In this document: positions 41,632-52,984 of the stretch, piece by piece
How positions within the stretch are numbered: the stretch's first letter is position 1
Layout: the number at the start of each line of letters is the position of its first letter
DNA from: Zygnema cylindricum
Taxonomy: Eukaryota > Streptophyta > Zygnematophyceae > Zygnematales > Zygnemataceae
Assembly (NCBI GenBank): GCA_037447655.1
Contig: JBBHKE010001101.1
Span: 1-64,000 of the forward strand
Direction: 5' to 3'
DNA: 64,000 bases
Position numbers and translations under genes: made by a program
Notes under the pieces: generated by a model
What the model was told of the DNA's origin: nothing
Seen by the model: only the letters and a program-made list of their open reading frames with translations
The model's database searches: none

Positions 41632-42638
41632 TGGAATTCTGTGTCCTCCATTAGACCACAAAATACAGGAAGCCTCTCGATAGTGTTTAACTAACCCACT
41701 TCAAGCCACAACCACTGCTGTCTAGGAAGGCAAAATGACACTTTGACTACACTCGTGTGCAGCCTAGACTCCTTTGAGTCCGTAGCAAAAAAAATCATTG
41801 AAAACGACCAACTAGCTGATAAGTTATGAGCCGGCAAAAATGCCAATTTATACAAAGTTTTCTTAAAGAGAGAGGCGACTATCTACCAAAAATTTCCTAA
41901 GTCCTAAACCTCTCTCACAACCCCTATCTACTGAAGTATGAACTAATCATATAACTGTAAAGTACAAAAAAAAGTATAACTGCCGATGTACTTTCTGTAC
42001 GGCCGGTGTACGACAAGGCTACTGAGTGGACGCGTGTCACTTTTCCACTCGTTCGTATATTCTCCCGAATTCCCGCGACCGAATGTTATCCTTCCACGCG
42101 GCGCCAGGTCATGCCACGTCCATAAAAGCCAAAGTGACCATTCCGCGATCTCGACGATGATGTGCGCTGTCGGATTAAATCCGACATTAAATGTCGACCG
42201 TTGAAACAAATGTCCGATTTATTTGTTTCGTGCGAAATGACGTTCGCACTAAACCTTAACAAGTTCTATGTTCATTTGTCCATATTTTAGTTAAATGGTT
42301 TCAGTATTATACAATAGTTTAAATACTTATTAAACCCTATATCTCCTGACTGACTTCTACGACAGACTGGTGAGAGCTAACGGATACGCAGCGCTCTACC
42401 GGTCGATGGTTCGAGTCCTGTCGGACTTAACCTTTTGTTGAGAGTGACTTAAGTCACTCTTTAGTCCTTCCTATGGAGCTGAGGCAACCATGGCTACATC
42501 GCTCTCTCTCTCCTTCTGTGACTACAACAAGTATAGGGGTAAGAGAGAAGAGATGGAGGCAGACTGCCTGCATTTTCTTTATCTGTTTCCGCTAATTATT
42601 TTAGACCTAGAAAATACCAAAAACTACTTATTTTAACA
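41632..42638 (-). repeat. Copia C2 3' LTR
   Basis: A 1007-bp LTR on the - strand, beginning TGTTAAAATAAG and ending AGAATTCCA. It has exactly the length of the C1 5' LTR and the same internal landmarks. The flanks differ from those of C1 (TCTAC against ATAAT), so the two LTRs belong to different insertions. Confidence 0.85.
42358..42427 (+). promoter_or_regulatory. Antisense tRNA-like segment in the C2 LTR, B box intact
   Basis: CTGGTGAGAGCTAACGG is followed by GGTTCGAGTCC (42408-42418), the exact B-box consensus. It lies on the strand opposite to the LTR. Confidence 0.6.
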
Positions 42639-43243
42639 TTCCCCTTATTTTCTAGTCTAATTTTAACTTTTCTTTCAACCCGCATTTTTTCACAATATTT
42701 TAACTTTGGAAAGAGCACATGTTTGGTAATCATGTCAGTCACCATTTCTTCATCGGATTTATACACAAGATTTGCAATTTTATTTTCAACTTTTTCCCTC
42801 ACAAAGCTCAATCTTATGTCCATATGTTTAGCCTTGAAATGATGTTTTGGATTGGCTGCAATGGCAATGGCAGCCTGATTATGGTAAAAAAATTCATGCA
42901 CTCCCACGTTCATGTACCCTAATTCTTGCAACAAGGATTTGACCCACATAAACTCTTTCACAGCCAAACAAGAGGCCATATCCTCAGCCTCCATAGTAGA
43001 CAGAGTAACCACCTTTTGTTGTTTACTACTCCAACAACAAGCACCTTCCCCCACATACAACACATACCCAGAAGTGCATCTTCTCATAGGTTCATCCCCA
43101 TAACTGGCATCACTCCAAGTAGTGATATCACTGTGCTCCCCTCCCGAATATAACCACAACTCTCTAGTTCCTACCAGATATCTCATGACTATCTTGGCTG
43201 CCTCCCAATATCTCTTCCTAGGATCATTAAGACTCTTACTGAG
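42639..43243 (-). pseudogene. Copia C2 RNase H
   Basis: The frame contains [31 protein letters not shown], a degraded MEAEDMAS and FFYHNQAAIA, where the catalytic Asp of the usual CDNQ is His. It continues to KHMDIRLSFVREKVENK and runs into the LTR after a purine-rich tract. At 43243 it is joined head-to-head to copia B RT, so the upstream pol is missing. Confidence 0.8.
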
Positions 43244-44663
43244 GAAATACATCAGATGGATGTAAAGACGACCTTTTTGCACGGAGAACTAGAAGAGACC
43301 ATTTACATGCAGGAGCTTGAAAAGTATGTGGAACCACGAAAAGAGCACTTAGTATGCAAGTTGCTAAAATCTTTGTACGGCCTAAAATAGGCCCCCAGAC
43401 AGTGGAATCTGAAGCTTGATGAATTCTTCACTAGCCTAGGATTTCAAAGGATAAGTTTTGATCACTCTATCTACGTTCAAAAGGGTGAAAATGGGATAGT
43501 GTATATAACACTATATGTAGATGATTTGCTATTAATTAGCAAATCAATGGCTGAAATTAACAATATCAAAACTGCTATAAACTCACGGTTCAAGATGAAA
43601 GACCTCGGTGAGGAAAAAATATATTTTGGGTATCCAGGAAGAGAGGGACAAAAATATGAAAAAAATAAAATTTACTCAAAAAGAGGCTATTGGAAACATG
43701 TTAGATGAGTACAGAATACGGGGGGCAAAAGGATGTTTAACTCCAATGAAGATTTGGCAGAAGTAAAAGGGAGAAGAGACAGACCCAGGTGTCATTTTTA
43801 GCAAGTATTTAGAGTCAGAGGAGAATGATCCTATGACAATAATACCTTATAGACAGATAGTGGGAAGCCTAATATATTTCATGAACTGTACCCGTCTTGA
43901 CATTGCTCCAGCAGTCGGGGTACTGAGCAGGAGTCTAGAAAATCCAAGAAAATCTGATCATGATGCAGCAAGGAGAGTCTTAAGATATTTGGCAGGAACT
44001 AAAGACCTCAAACTCGCTCTAGGCGGAGGAGAAGTCAAGCTACAAACATGGAGTGATGCAAGCTATGGCGACATGCCAAGCCGAAAATCCACCACGGGAT
44101 TCATTCTACAAATTGGGAACGGTACTTGCTGCTGGAGCAGCAAACTTCAAAAGGTTACAGCACAATCGACAATGGAGTCAGAATATATGGCAGCAAGCTC
44201 GGCCCTCAAAGAACTCTTATGGGTAAAATCCATATTACAAGAACTAGGATACATGCAAGTTGGTCCACATGTGATCTGGTGTGATAACCAGGCTGCCATT
44301 GCCGTTGCTTCTAACCTGAGTCATCACTTCAAAAGCAAGCATATGGATGTACGATTATACTTTGTAAGAGAAAAAGTGTTCTCTAGAGTGATTAAATTAT
44401 GTTATTTGCCACATGCATAAAAATGATTGCTGATATGCTCACTAAAGCCTTTCCTGCTCCTAAGCTGAAGTATTATAAGGACGCAATGGGATTAAGTGAA
44501 TAGTTGAATTGTTGCACTGCTATACTGCCACTCTGCGATAAATCAACCATTGTGAGGTAGTGGGACTGGGTGACTTGCTAATTGATATATTGCTATGTTG
44601 CGATGTTGCGCTAGTATATCACCGCAGCTGCGCCGGGATATTGAGTCTAAAGCTTTAGGGGAG
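43244..44663 (+). pseudogene. Copia B2 RT C-terminal half and RNase H
   Basis: Starting mid-RT, the frame shows [21 protein letters not shown] then TAG at 43388-43390 (CAG in other copies), QWNLKLDEF, and TLYVDDLLLISK with the catalytic YVDD. A frameshift lies near 43615. The RNase H frame (43833-44420) has IVGSLIYFMNCTR, WSDASYGDMPSR, MESEYMAAS and WCDNQAAIAVA. A terminal frameshift at PHA precedes MIADMLTKA. The tract AAGCTTTAGGGGAG directly before the LTR is the plus-strand primer. Confidence 0.8.
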
Positions 44664-45438
44664 TGTTGTCTTTTTGGAAAGCTTTCAGTCTCATAGCAGT
44701 GTAGCTGCTATACAAACAAAGCTGCGCAACTGCTATATAGCAGAGCAGCTGTTATACAGCCGAGCAGCTGCTATACAACAGAGCAGCACACCAGCAGAGC
44801 AGTGCAGCTGCAGAGCAGCGCAGCGGCGAAGCTGCAACACAGACAAGACAAGGCAACCACGATTATATTTGATTTCTTCCGTACGGACAACGCAACGTCT
44901 GATATTCTTAATGTGATTCTGTACAGGATAGAGTAACTGCGATAGATACGATTCTAGTCAACTTAGTGGGAACTCAGTGGTAACTTCGTGGGTAACTCAG
45001 TGGTAGCTTAGTGATAGCTCAGTGGTAGCTTAGTGATAGCTCAATGGTAGCTTGACTGATTAGTGGTAGCTCGATGGTTTGACATACCTCTCAAGTACAG
45101 TGGTGTTGCCAGTTCAACACAAGTATAAGACTTAGGACTCATAACATATTATGTATCCAAGACTTCGAAGTAGTAAAACTGCAAACAGTTTTTGGGAAAC
45201 TTCTGAGTATTATATCTTGAGTGTTGTCGAGTCAATTGTGCTATAACTTTGGGATTTATTAGTGTTTATGCTACTCTATATTCTGATAGAGTTTTGTGAG
45301 GTTTGGATGCTTGTATAAGAATTGGTGAGCACTTAAGAACAACTGTTTGGTAGGATTCTTGATAGCTTCTGAGAGTGTATCATGTATACTTCTACTACTA
45401 CTGCTACTCCTCCACCTGCACCGGTGGTTGTAGAACAA
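44664..45438 (+). repeat. Copia B2 3' LTR
   Basis: Begins TGTTGTCTTTTTGG, carries the AGCAGC-rich repeats (44700-44830) and the TAGCTCAGTGGTAGC minisatellite (44975-45075), and ends GTTGTAGAACAA, two bases short of the usual ACA end. The LTR-internal gag start is at about 45380. Next is family A LTR sequence starting GAGAG on the opposite strand. Confidence 0.8.
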
Positions 45439-46250
45439 GAGAGAGGGTCCTATCTTCTAATTTTTCTAAGTCCTATCTCTCTCACAGACTCTTTCTACTA
45501 ATGTACGGAGCGAAACAGATTTCAGTTTCGTACACAAAAGTACAGCCGCCGGTGTACTTTATGTACGGCCATTGTACGACATGGCCTAAATATCGACACG
45601 TGGTATGTCCGGATTCGCTCCCTTAATCCTCAGATATGCCGCGATCTAATGTCATTCCGCCACATGTCATCGGATGTGGCGATGACCACAAACCGCCGAA
45701 ATCCTCTTCTGGATCTTGGCGTTAATTCCGGCCGTCCGATTAAATTCACATTTAATCGCAGCCGTAAAAAATACATGCGCGGTATTCGTTTCACTAAAGA
45801 ATTAAATGCGCGGTATTGGTTTCTTATCCGTACCGAAATCAGTACTTTTACATTTACTAGATATATGTCTCCCGTAATCAGTTACAATTAAATGAACTAT
45901 CCTATGTATAAATGTTTAAGTAATTATCAAACTATATTGTACATAACACTACTGCTAGACTTAACGGCTAAGGCTACCGGCTACTGGCTGTCCGCCGGCC
46001 GGCAGGTACCAAGATCAAATACTGTCGCCGATACATATCTTTTAGTAAATTAAACCCCTAACTAAAATATATTTTCCCGTAAACCTTAGGATAACCTAGG
46101 TAGCCATGGCTCTAGCTCCTTCTCCAATTTCTGAGTGACTGCGACAAGTTTGAGAAGTTGGAGAGAGAAGTTAGAGATAGTCTGCCTCGGCTTCTTTCTT
46201 ATTTCTATTCAGATCTAGAAAATACTTTAAAAAGACCATTAATTTCTACA
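45439..46250 (-). repeat. Copia A2 5' LTR, distal part (displaced)
   Basis: On the - strand it begins TGTAGAAATTAATGG at 46250 and runs about 812 bp to GGACCCTCTCTC. It is the first three quarters of a family A LTR. The last quarter is at 21819-22069 on the + strand, and both broken ends carry the same five bases (GAGAG/CTCTC) next to copia B LTR ends. Flank at 46251-46255 is GTGTT on the - strand. Confidence 0.75.
45955..46033 (+). promoter_or_regulatory. Antisense tRNA-like segment in the displaced A2 LTR part
   Basis: TTAACGGCTAAGGCTACCGG followed by AAGATCAAATACTGTCG, opposite to LTR direction. Confidence 0.45.
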
Positions 46251-47234
46251 AACACCACTTGTCGATTGAACTCTTCGTTACCGGACTTGGCTTTGGAAGC
46301 ATTAGACACTGGTGTAGAAATGACATCCTTCAATGTTAAGGCTGAAAATACCTTATCCACTCCTCGCCGGAGTTTTGCTACCTGCAAAAATCTATCTTTA
46401 TATTCCTAATCCCACAGCTTGGAAATTGGAAATTGCTAGATTTCTTTGGCGATATCGGTGGAACTGCCAAACAATTCCGTTGGAGATGATGTAATGTACA
46501 CCAGGTAGCAACCAGACATTGGGACATTTGTCTTCCCCCGGTTCCACAAATCCAAAGGAACCACCACTTGGATTCTTTACGGATTTTTGAGGTCCCGAGC
46601 GGTACATTGTTCCTTCCACAAGCTCAAGCTCATATTGAGCCGGGTCAAAGTGGCCATTCCCAACAGAATTTCGAATTGAGTCCCTTTCACCACCAAGAAA
46701 GGAAGCTCAATTTTCACCTGTTGGCCTCCATCATCAGAAAACTCGATTTCCATGGCCTTGATTATTTCATGGATTGGTTGACTGCTGATGCTTACGCTGC
46801 TTAAGCAGATGCCGCTGTTAACGGCGCTTAAGCAGATATTGCTTGGGCGAATTTCGGGTCGGAGTTCATCGGGCATTTTTTGCAAAGCGGAGGTGGTAAT
46901 GAGGTTGGGGAGAGCTCAGGTGTTGACCACAACATCCTGGTATCCCCCGTACCCGTTAAGCTTAAAGTTCCCGATAAGGTTCAGTATAAGAGCCACTGAT
47001 AAGCCTTTGTAGTCCGTATCCACTATAGGGGTTTTATGATCTGTGGATAAAAATACTGCGGTTGGCGAAGTGGTCTTGTCCACCCCCCTTTTTCCTAAGT
47101 GGATCTCCTCTCCTAATACCTGAATGAGGATTTCTTCCGGCAAGTTATGAGAAAATGCTAGAGTCATCACGTGTGTGAGGGCATAGGGCATGAGGTGCCG
47201 GACTAGCATGACAATCGGTTTGGAGGATGGAAGT
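46251..47234 (-). pseudogene. Gypsy copy 2 protease-like region
   Basis: Sequence matches gypsy copy 1 from 15210 to 16145. The protease core reads GYQDVVVNT then TGA then ALPNLITT, so the catalytic Asp is Asn and the next variable residue is a stop. The end of Gag (MPYALTHVMTL) lies upstream. It is bounded by the A2 insertion at 46250 and the B3 insertion at 47235. Confidence 0.8.
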
Positions 47235-47983
47235 TGTTGTTCTACAACTACCGGTGCAGGTGGAGGAGCAGTAGTAGTAGTAGAAGTAGACACGATACAC
47301 TCACATAAGCTATCAAGAATCCTACCAAACAGTTGTTCTTAAGTGCTCACCAATTCTTATACAAGCATCCAAACCTCACAAAACTCTATTTGAATATAAA
47401 GTAGCAGAAACACTGACAACTCCTAAAGTTTCAGGACAATTGACCCGACAACACTCAAGATATAATATTCAGAAGTTTCCCAAAAACTGTCTGCAATTTT
47501 ACTACTTGGAAGTCTGGATACATAATATGTTTTGAGTCCTAAGTCTTATACTTGTGTTGATTTGGCAACACCAGTGTACTTAAGAGGTTTGTCAAACCAC
47601 CAAGCTACCACTAATCTGTCAAGCTACCACTAAGCAATCACTAAGCTACCACTAAGCTATCACTAAGCTACCACTAGGCTATCACTAAACTACCACTGAG
47701 TTACCCACTAAGTTACCCACTAAGTTACTACTGAGTTACCCACTAAGTGGACTAGAATCGTATCTATCCCAGTTGCTCTATCCTGTACAGAATCACATTG
47801 GAATATCAGATGCATCGTTGTTCGTACAGACCATATCAAATATAATCGTGGTTGCGTTGTCCTGTCTGTGTTGCAGCTTTGCTGCTGCGCTGCTCTGTCT
47901 GTATAGCCGCTGCGGTGCTTTGTCTATATAGCAACTACGCTTTTTTGCTGCTCTGAGACTGAAAGCTTTCCAAAAAGACAACA
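47235..47983 (-). repeat. Copia B3 3' LTR
   Basis: 749 bp, beginning TGTTGTCTTTTTGG and ending GTTGTAGAACAACA on the - strand. The gag start ATG seen in other B LTRs is GTG here (47291-47293). The reading frame continues across the LTR end into gypsy sequence. The 3' LTR has fewer AGCAGC repeats than B1. Confidence 0.85.
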
Positions 47984-49790
47984 CTCCCCTAAAGCTTTAG
48001 ACTCAATTTACTGGCGCATCTGCGGTGATAAACTAGCGTAGCATCGCAGCATAACAATATAGCAATTAGCAAGTCACCCAGTCTCACTACATCTCAATGG
48101 TGGACTTATCGCAGCGTGGCAGTATAGCAGTGCAGCAATTCAACTATTCACTTAATCCCACTGCGTCCCTACAATACTTCAGCTTAGGAGCAGGAAGAGC
48201 TTTAGTGAGCATATCAGCAATCATTTTTGCATCTGGCAAATAACATAATTTAATCACTCTAGAGAACACTTTTTCTCTTACAAAGTGTAATCGTACATCC
48301 ATGTGCTTGCTTTTGAAGTGATGACTCGGGTTAGAAGCAATGGCAATGGCAGCCTGGTTATCACACCAGATCACCTGTGGACCAACTTGCATGTATCCTA
48401 GTTCTTGGAACATGGATTTTACCTATAAGAGTTCTTTGAGGGCCGAGCTTGCTGCCATATATTATGACTCCATTGTCAACTGTGCTTTAACCTTTTGAAG
48501 TTTGTTGCTCCAGCAGCAAGCACCGTTCCCAATTTGTAGAACGAATCCCGTGGTGGATTTCCGGCTTGGCATGTCGCCATAGCTTGCATCACTCCATGTT
48601 TGCAGTTTTACTTCTCCTCCGTTTAGAGTGAGTTTGAGGTCTTAAGTTCCTGCCAAATATCTTAAGACTCTCCTTGCTGCATCAAAGTCTTATTTCCTCG
48701 GATTTTCTAGACTCCTGCTCAGTACCCCGACTGCTGCAGCAATGTCAGGACGGGTACAATTCATGAAATATATTATGCTTCCCACTATCTTTCTATAAGG
48801 TATTATTGTCATAGGATCATTCTCCTCTAACTCTAAATACTGGCTAACAATAACACCCGGTTGTGTCTCTTCCCCCTCTTGCTTTTGTCGAAACTCCATT
48901 GGAGTTAAACATCCTTTTGCCCCCCGCATTCTATACTCATCTAACATGTTTCCAATAGCCTCTTTTTGAGTCAATTTTATTACTTTCTTATTTCTGTCTC
49001 TCTCTACTTGGATACCCAAAATATATTTTGCCTCACCGAGGTCTTTCATCTCGAACCGTGAGTTTAAAGCAGTTTTGATTTTGTTAATTTCAGCTCTTAA
49101 TTTGCTAATTAATAGTAAATCATCTACATACACCGCTATATACACTATCCCATTTTTGCCTTTTATAACGTAGACAGAGTGATCAATACTTATCCTTTGA
49201 AATCCTAGGTTAGTCAAGAATTCATCAAGCTTCAGATTCCACTGTCTGGGGGCCTGTTTTAGGCCATACAGAGATTTTAGCAACTTGCATACTAAGTGCT
49301 CTTTTCCTGGTTCCATATACTTTTCAGGCTGCTGTATGTAAATGGTCTCTTCTAGTTCTCCATGCAAAAAGGTCGTCTTTACATCAATCTGATGTATTTC
49401 CATATCTTCTATAGCACTTAGGGACAGCAAAATCCTAACTGTCAGAAATCTTACAACCGGAGAAAATGTTTCTTCAAAATCGATTCCTTCCTTTTGATTC
49501 TACCCTTTCGCCACAAGTCGGGCCTTATAACTTTCAATGGTGTTGTCGGGATTTAACTTCACCTTGAATACCCATTTGCTGCCGATCGCTTTTCGGTTCG
49601 GAGGAAAGGTCCACAAGCTCCCATGTTTGAGCCTCCATGATGGACTTCATTTTGTCGTTTGCTGCCTCGATCCAGTGATTCCGTTTTGGTGATGAGAAGG
49701 CCTCCGAATGGTCAAAGGCTCCCCGAGGCTGCCGAGTAGGCAAAGTGAGAGCTTGCTTGCAGGCGGCCACAGGATCTTCTTCCCCCCAAA
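47984..49790 (-). pseudogene. Copia B3 reverse transcriptase and RNase H
   Basis: RT frame 49430-48690 shows [49 protein letters not shown] and GSIIYFMNCTRPDIAAAVG. Upstream, FEAFSSPKRNHWIEAAND and KWVFKVK are split by an extra base near 49606. RNase H has stops near 48645 and at a TAA within the MESEYMA region near 48465; its C-terminus IWCDNQAAIAIAS to MIADMLTKALPAPKL is open (48413-48144). A purine tract (TTTAGGGGAG) precedes the LTR. Confidence 0.8.
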
Positions 49791-49791
49791 A

Positions 49792-51306
49792 TTATGAGGC
49801 TGAGATTGTCGGATGCCGCGCATTGCGCTGATTGCGCTGGTTGCGATCTGTGTGGATTGACCGTTGTTGGTCCGGTTGGAAGTGAACTTGTTGAGGGACT
49901 TGGAGAGAGTCTGACTCCGGAGTCACTACCGGAGAATGTTGCATTTGTGGGACAATTTCTTGCATGAAATCTAAAATGACATATTCTTGTACCTTTTGTT
50001 GCTTTTGCTGCTCTTTCATTTGAAATAAATCTATGGAGTAAAGCTCATCCTTTACAATAATATTGCGAGCTACGACTATTTTTTGCTTCTGAAACACAAA
50101 GACTTTATAACCTTTTGAGTGATCGTCATATCCTAACAAAATACCCGGTAGTCCCTTCGGTTCCATTTTCCATCTATCTATGGACGTATCAAATATAAAG
50201 CATTGACTACCAAAGACTTTACAATGGCTAACATCTGGTTTGCTACCTGTCCAGATCTCGTAAGGAGTAGTGTCTACCGATCTGGATCCTATCCTATTCT
50301 TAATATAAACTGCACAATTTAGAGCCTCAACCCAGAATTTCGGATCCACATTTTTATCTGCGAGCATCGACCTTGAGCTCTCCGTGAGAGTTCTATTTAG
50401 TCTCTCCGACACCCCATTTTGTTCTGGTGAATATGGAACAGTCAATAGATGACTAATACCTTCCTCGAGTAAAAAGGTTTCAAATTCTTTCGACGTATAT
50501 TCACCACCATTGTCCGATCTGAGATGCAAAATAAGTAAATTATGAAGTTTTTCAACCCATGCTTTATAGTGTTTGAAGTGACCAAACACTTCACTCTTCT
50601 CTTTCATGAAGTAAACTTTTGTAAACTTGGAGAAATCATCTGTGAAGGTGACCATATAATTCATCCCCCCGCCAGATGGAACCTTCGCAGGACCTAAAAC
50701 ATCCGAATGAATTTGTTGCAAGAGTTACGTTGACCGATGCTCTAACTCTTTAGGAAATGGCAATCGGTGGATTTTTCCTAAAGCGCAACCATCACAAGTT
50801 TTGACCTTCTCATCTGTGATTGATACACCCTCTATTTTTCCAGCACGGACCATTTTCCTCAAACTATCATAGTTGACATGGCCTAATCTTTTATGCCACA
50901 ACTCATCTTAGTGCAAAACACCAGAGTACAGAACATCATTCGCCTTGGTATTAGCCATATCCATGTGATACATCTTGCTACTATCTCTAGTACCTGTAAT
51001 CGCAATCTTGCCATTTTTGCTAACAACATGCCGACCATTTTTCAAAGTAACCTCAAAGCCTTTGCTCTCTCCCAACGACGTAGAAAACATATTTTTCTTA
51101 AAGTCAGGCACAAATAAGACATTGTGAAGAGTCCTTTCAATTGCTTTTCCTTTTGCATCAACTCGCAAGGACACATCACCCATAGCACGAGTTTGGACAC
51201 TCATTCCACAAGCATAATAAATATTTTTCTTCGGCGTTGCTTTCAGATTTTTGAAAATGGCCTTGTTCCAACACATGTGGGCTGACGCTCCGTATCCATT
51301 ATCCAT
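49792..51306 (-). pseudogene. Copia B3 protease and integrase
   Basis: The protease is broken in its core: WIMD and GASAHMCWN are in different frames around 51296. The integrase zinc finger HKRLGHVNYDSLRKM ... CDGCALGK is complete, unlike in B1. A TAG interrupts before LLQQIHSDVLGP. The triad positions HSDVLGP, LRSDNGGEYTS and QNGVSERLNRT are retained in the open frame 50721-49792, which ends in the Asn/Gln-rich linker. Confidence 0.8.
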
Positions 51307-52298
51307 CGAGGGTCCTTCGCGCCCTCCATTGCTGCCGCCATAGCGAATAGATCCGTGTCATCCTCCTCAGAAAATCTCAGAGTCTCGTCCTATAGTGATG
51401 AATAAGGTGAAAACAGTGCATTTCCACGAGGTGTAGGCCTCGTGAAGCTTTTGTAAAACTGACTTTGTAGCCATCTCGGCCTGTATAAACGTGTATCGTT
51501 AGCTTGTTTAAGTTTAGGACAGAATTTGTATCCATGACCTCTCTCACTACAATAAAAACATGCATTGTTTGATTGTCTATTTCCACCCTGATTAAATTGT
51601 CTCAACTGGTTAAACTGATTACGTTGCTGATTAAGTTTACCTTTCCTCCCAAAGTCTGAATTAAAAGCCTGTACTTGCTCAACATTGAGAATATTAGATG
51701 TAGCTTCCTCCTCTAGTAAAATATTGATGGCTAACTATAAAGTCCAGCTAGCTTTATCTTTCTGTTTGAGCATGTCAGATGCTCCTTTCATACTACGAGG
51801 GAGACCCCTCATGAGCAATGTTGCCTGTTGAAACGGAGGAAACACCCCACCTGCACAAGTATGTGCGTCTACAAGGACACGAAATTTGTTAGAATATTCA
51901 GCCATTGTACCGCCAATGTACTTATAGTCCCAAATTTTTCCTGCCAACAAAAGCTCTTCCTAGACATTAGCCTTTTCATAATCACTTTTAAGGGATTTCC
52001 AGATATCAATTGTTTTTTTCATTTTTATCCGAGACATAGCTAAGTCCTTAGATATACAAAATTTCAGAATAGAACGAGCTTGCGTATTTTTCTTAGACCA
52101 TGACGAATCAGATTCATCCAGCGAACCATCCAATATATCCAAAAAATTGACATTCGCAAAATGTGTCTCCACCATATCCGCCCACTAAACATACTTATCC
52201 CCGGAAAAGATAGGAATTCTTGATGAGAGGCCCATAACCTGTTGTTCTACAACCACCGGTGCAGGTGGAGGAGCAGCAGTAGTAGTAGAAGTAGGCAT
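51307..52298 (-). pseudogene. Copia B3 gag
   Basis: The ATG at 52298 is inside the 5' LTR. Capsid AEYSNKFRVLVDAHTC and LLMRGLPRSMKG, and zinc knuckle CFYCSERGHGYKFC, match B1. Stops include a TAA where B1 has Trp-Arg codons near 52185, the TAG in ANV*EELL near 51960 that B1 shares, and TAG in SWTL*LAIN where B1 has Gln. Confidence 0.8.
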
Positions 52299-52984
52299 GA
52301 TACACTCTCGGAAGCTATCAAGAATCCTACCAAACAACTGTTCTTAAGTGCTCAGCAATTCTTATACAAGCATCCAAACCTCAGAAAACTCTATCAAAAT
52401 ATAGAGTAGCATAAACAGTGACAACTCCTAAAGTTTCAACACAATTGACTTGACATCACTCAAGATATAATACTCATAAGTTTCCCAAAAACTGTCTGCA
52501 GTTTTACTACTTGGAAGTCTAGATACATAATATGTTTTGAGTCCTAAGTCTTATATTTGTGTTGAACTGGCAACACTAGTGTACTTAAGAGGTACGTCAA
52601 ACCACCAAGCTACCACTAATCTGTCAAGCTACCACTGAGCTATCACTAAGCTACCACTGAGCCATCACGAAGCTACCACTGCGCTATCACTAAGCTACCA
52701 CTGAGTTACCCACTAAGTTACCACTGAGTTACCCACTAAGTTGACTAGAATCGTATCTATCGCAGTTGCCCTATCCTGTACAGAATCACATTAAGAATAT
52801 CAGACGATGCGTTGTTCTTACGGACCATATCAAATATAATCGTGGTTGCGTTGTCCTGTCTGTTTTGCAGCTTTGCTGCTGCGCTGCTGTACTGCTGTGC
52901 TGCTCTGCTGCTGCGGTGCTCTGTCTGTATAGCAGCTGCGCTACTGCGCAGCTCTGAGACTGAAAGCTTTCCAAAAAGACAACA
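52240..52984 (-). repeat. Copia B3 5' LTR
   Basis: 745 bp with the same ends as the 3' LTR, followed by GGTTATGGGCC (52229-52239). The minisatellite (52600-52735) and AGCAGC repeats (52870-52960) differ in copy number from the 3' LTR, so these arrays change after insertion. Confidence 0.85.

Larger units (their letters stand above)
47235..52984 (-). mobile_element. Copia family B, copy 3: complete element with both LTRs and target duplication
   Basis: The 5750-bp element lies in gypsy copy 2. Its LTRs are 47235-47983 (3') and 52240-52984 (5'). Flanks GAAGT (47230-47234) and AAAGT (52985-52989) agree at four of five bases, and gypsy sequence continues on both sides. The internal order is gag, protease, integrase, RT, RNase H. 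It is the only full-length element in the window but is inactivated by many stops. Confidence 0.9.

Noticed and set aside
2000-42638. C1 5' LTR and C2 3' LTR, both 1007 bp, as the two ends of one inverted element.
   Set aside because: Their flanking five bases differ (ATAAT and TCTAC), so a single insertion split by inversion is not supported, although rearrangement of the flanks cannot be excluded.
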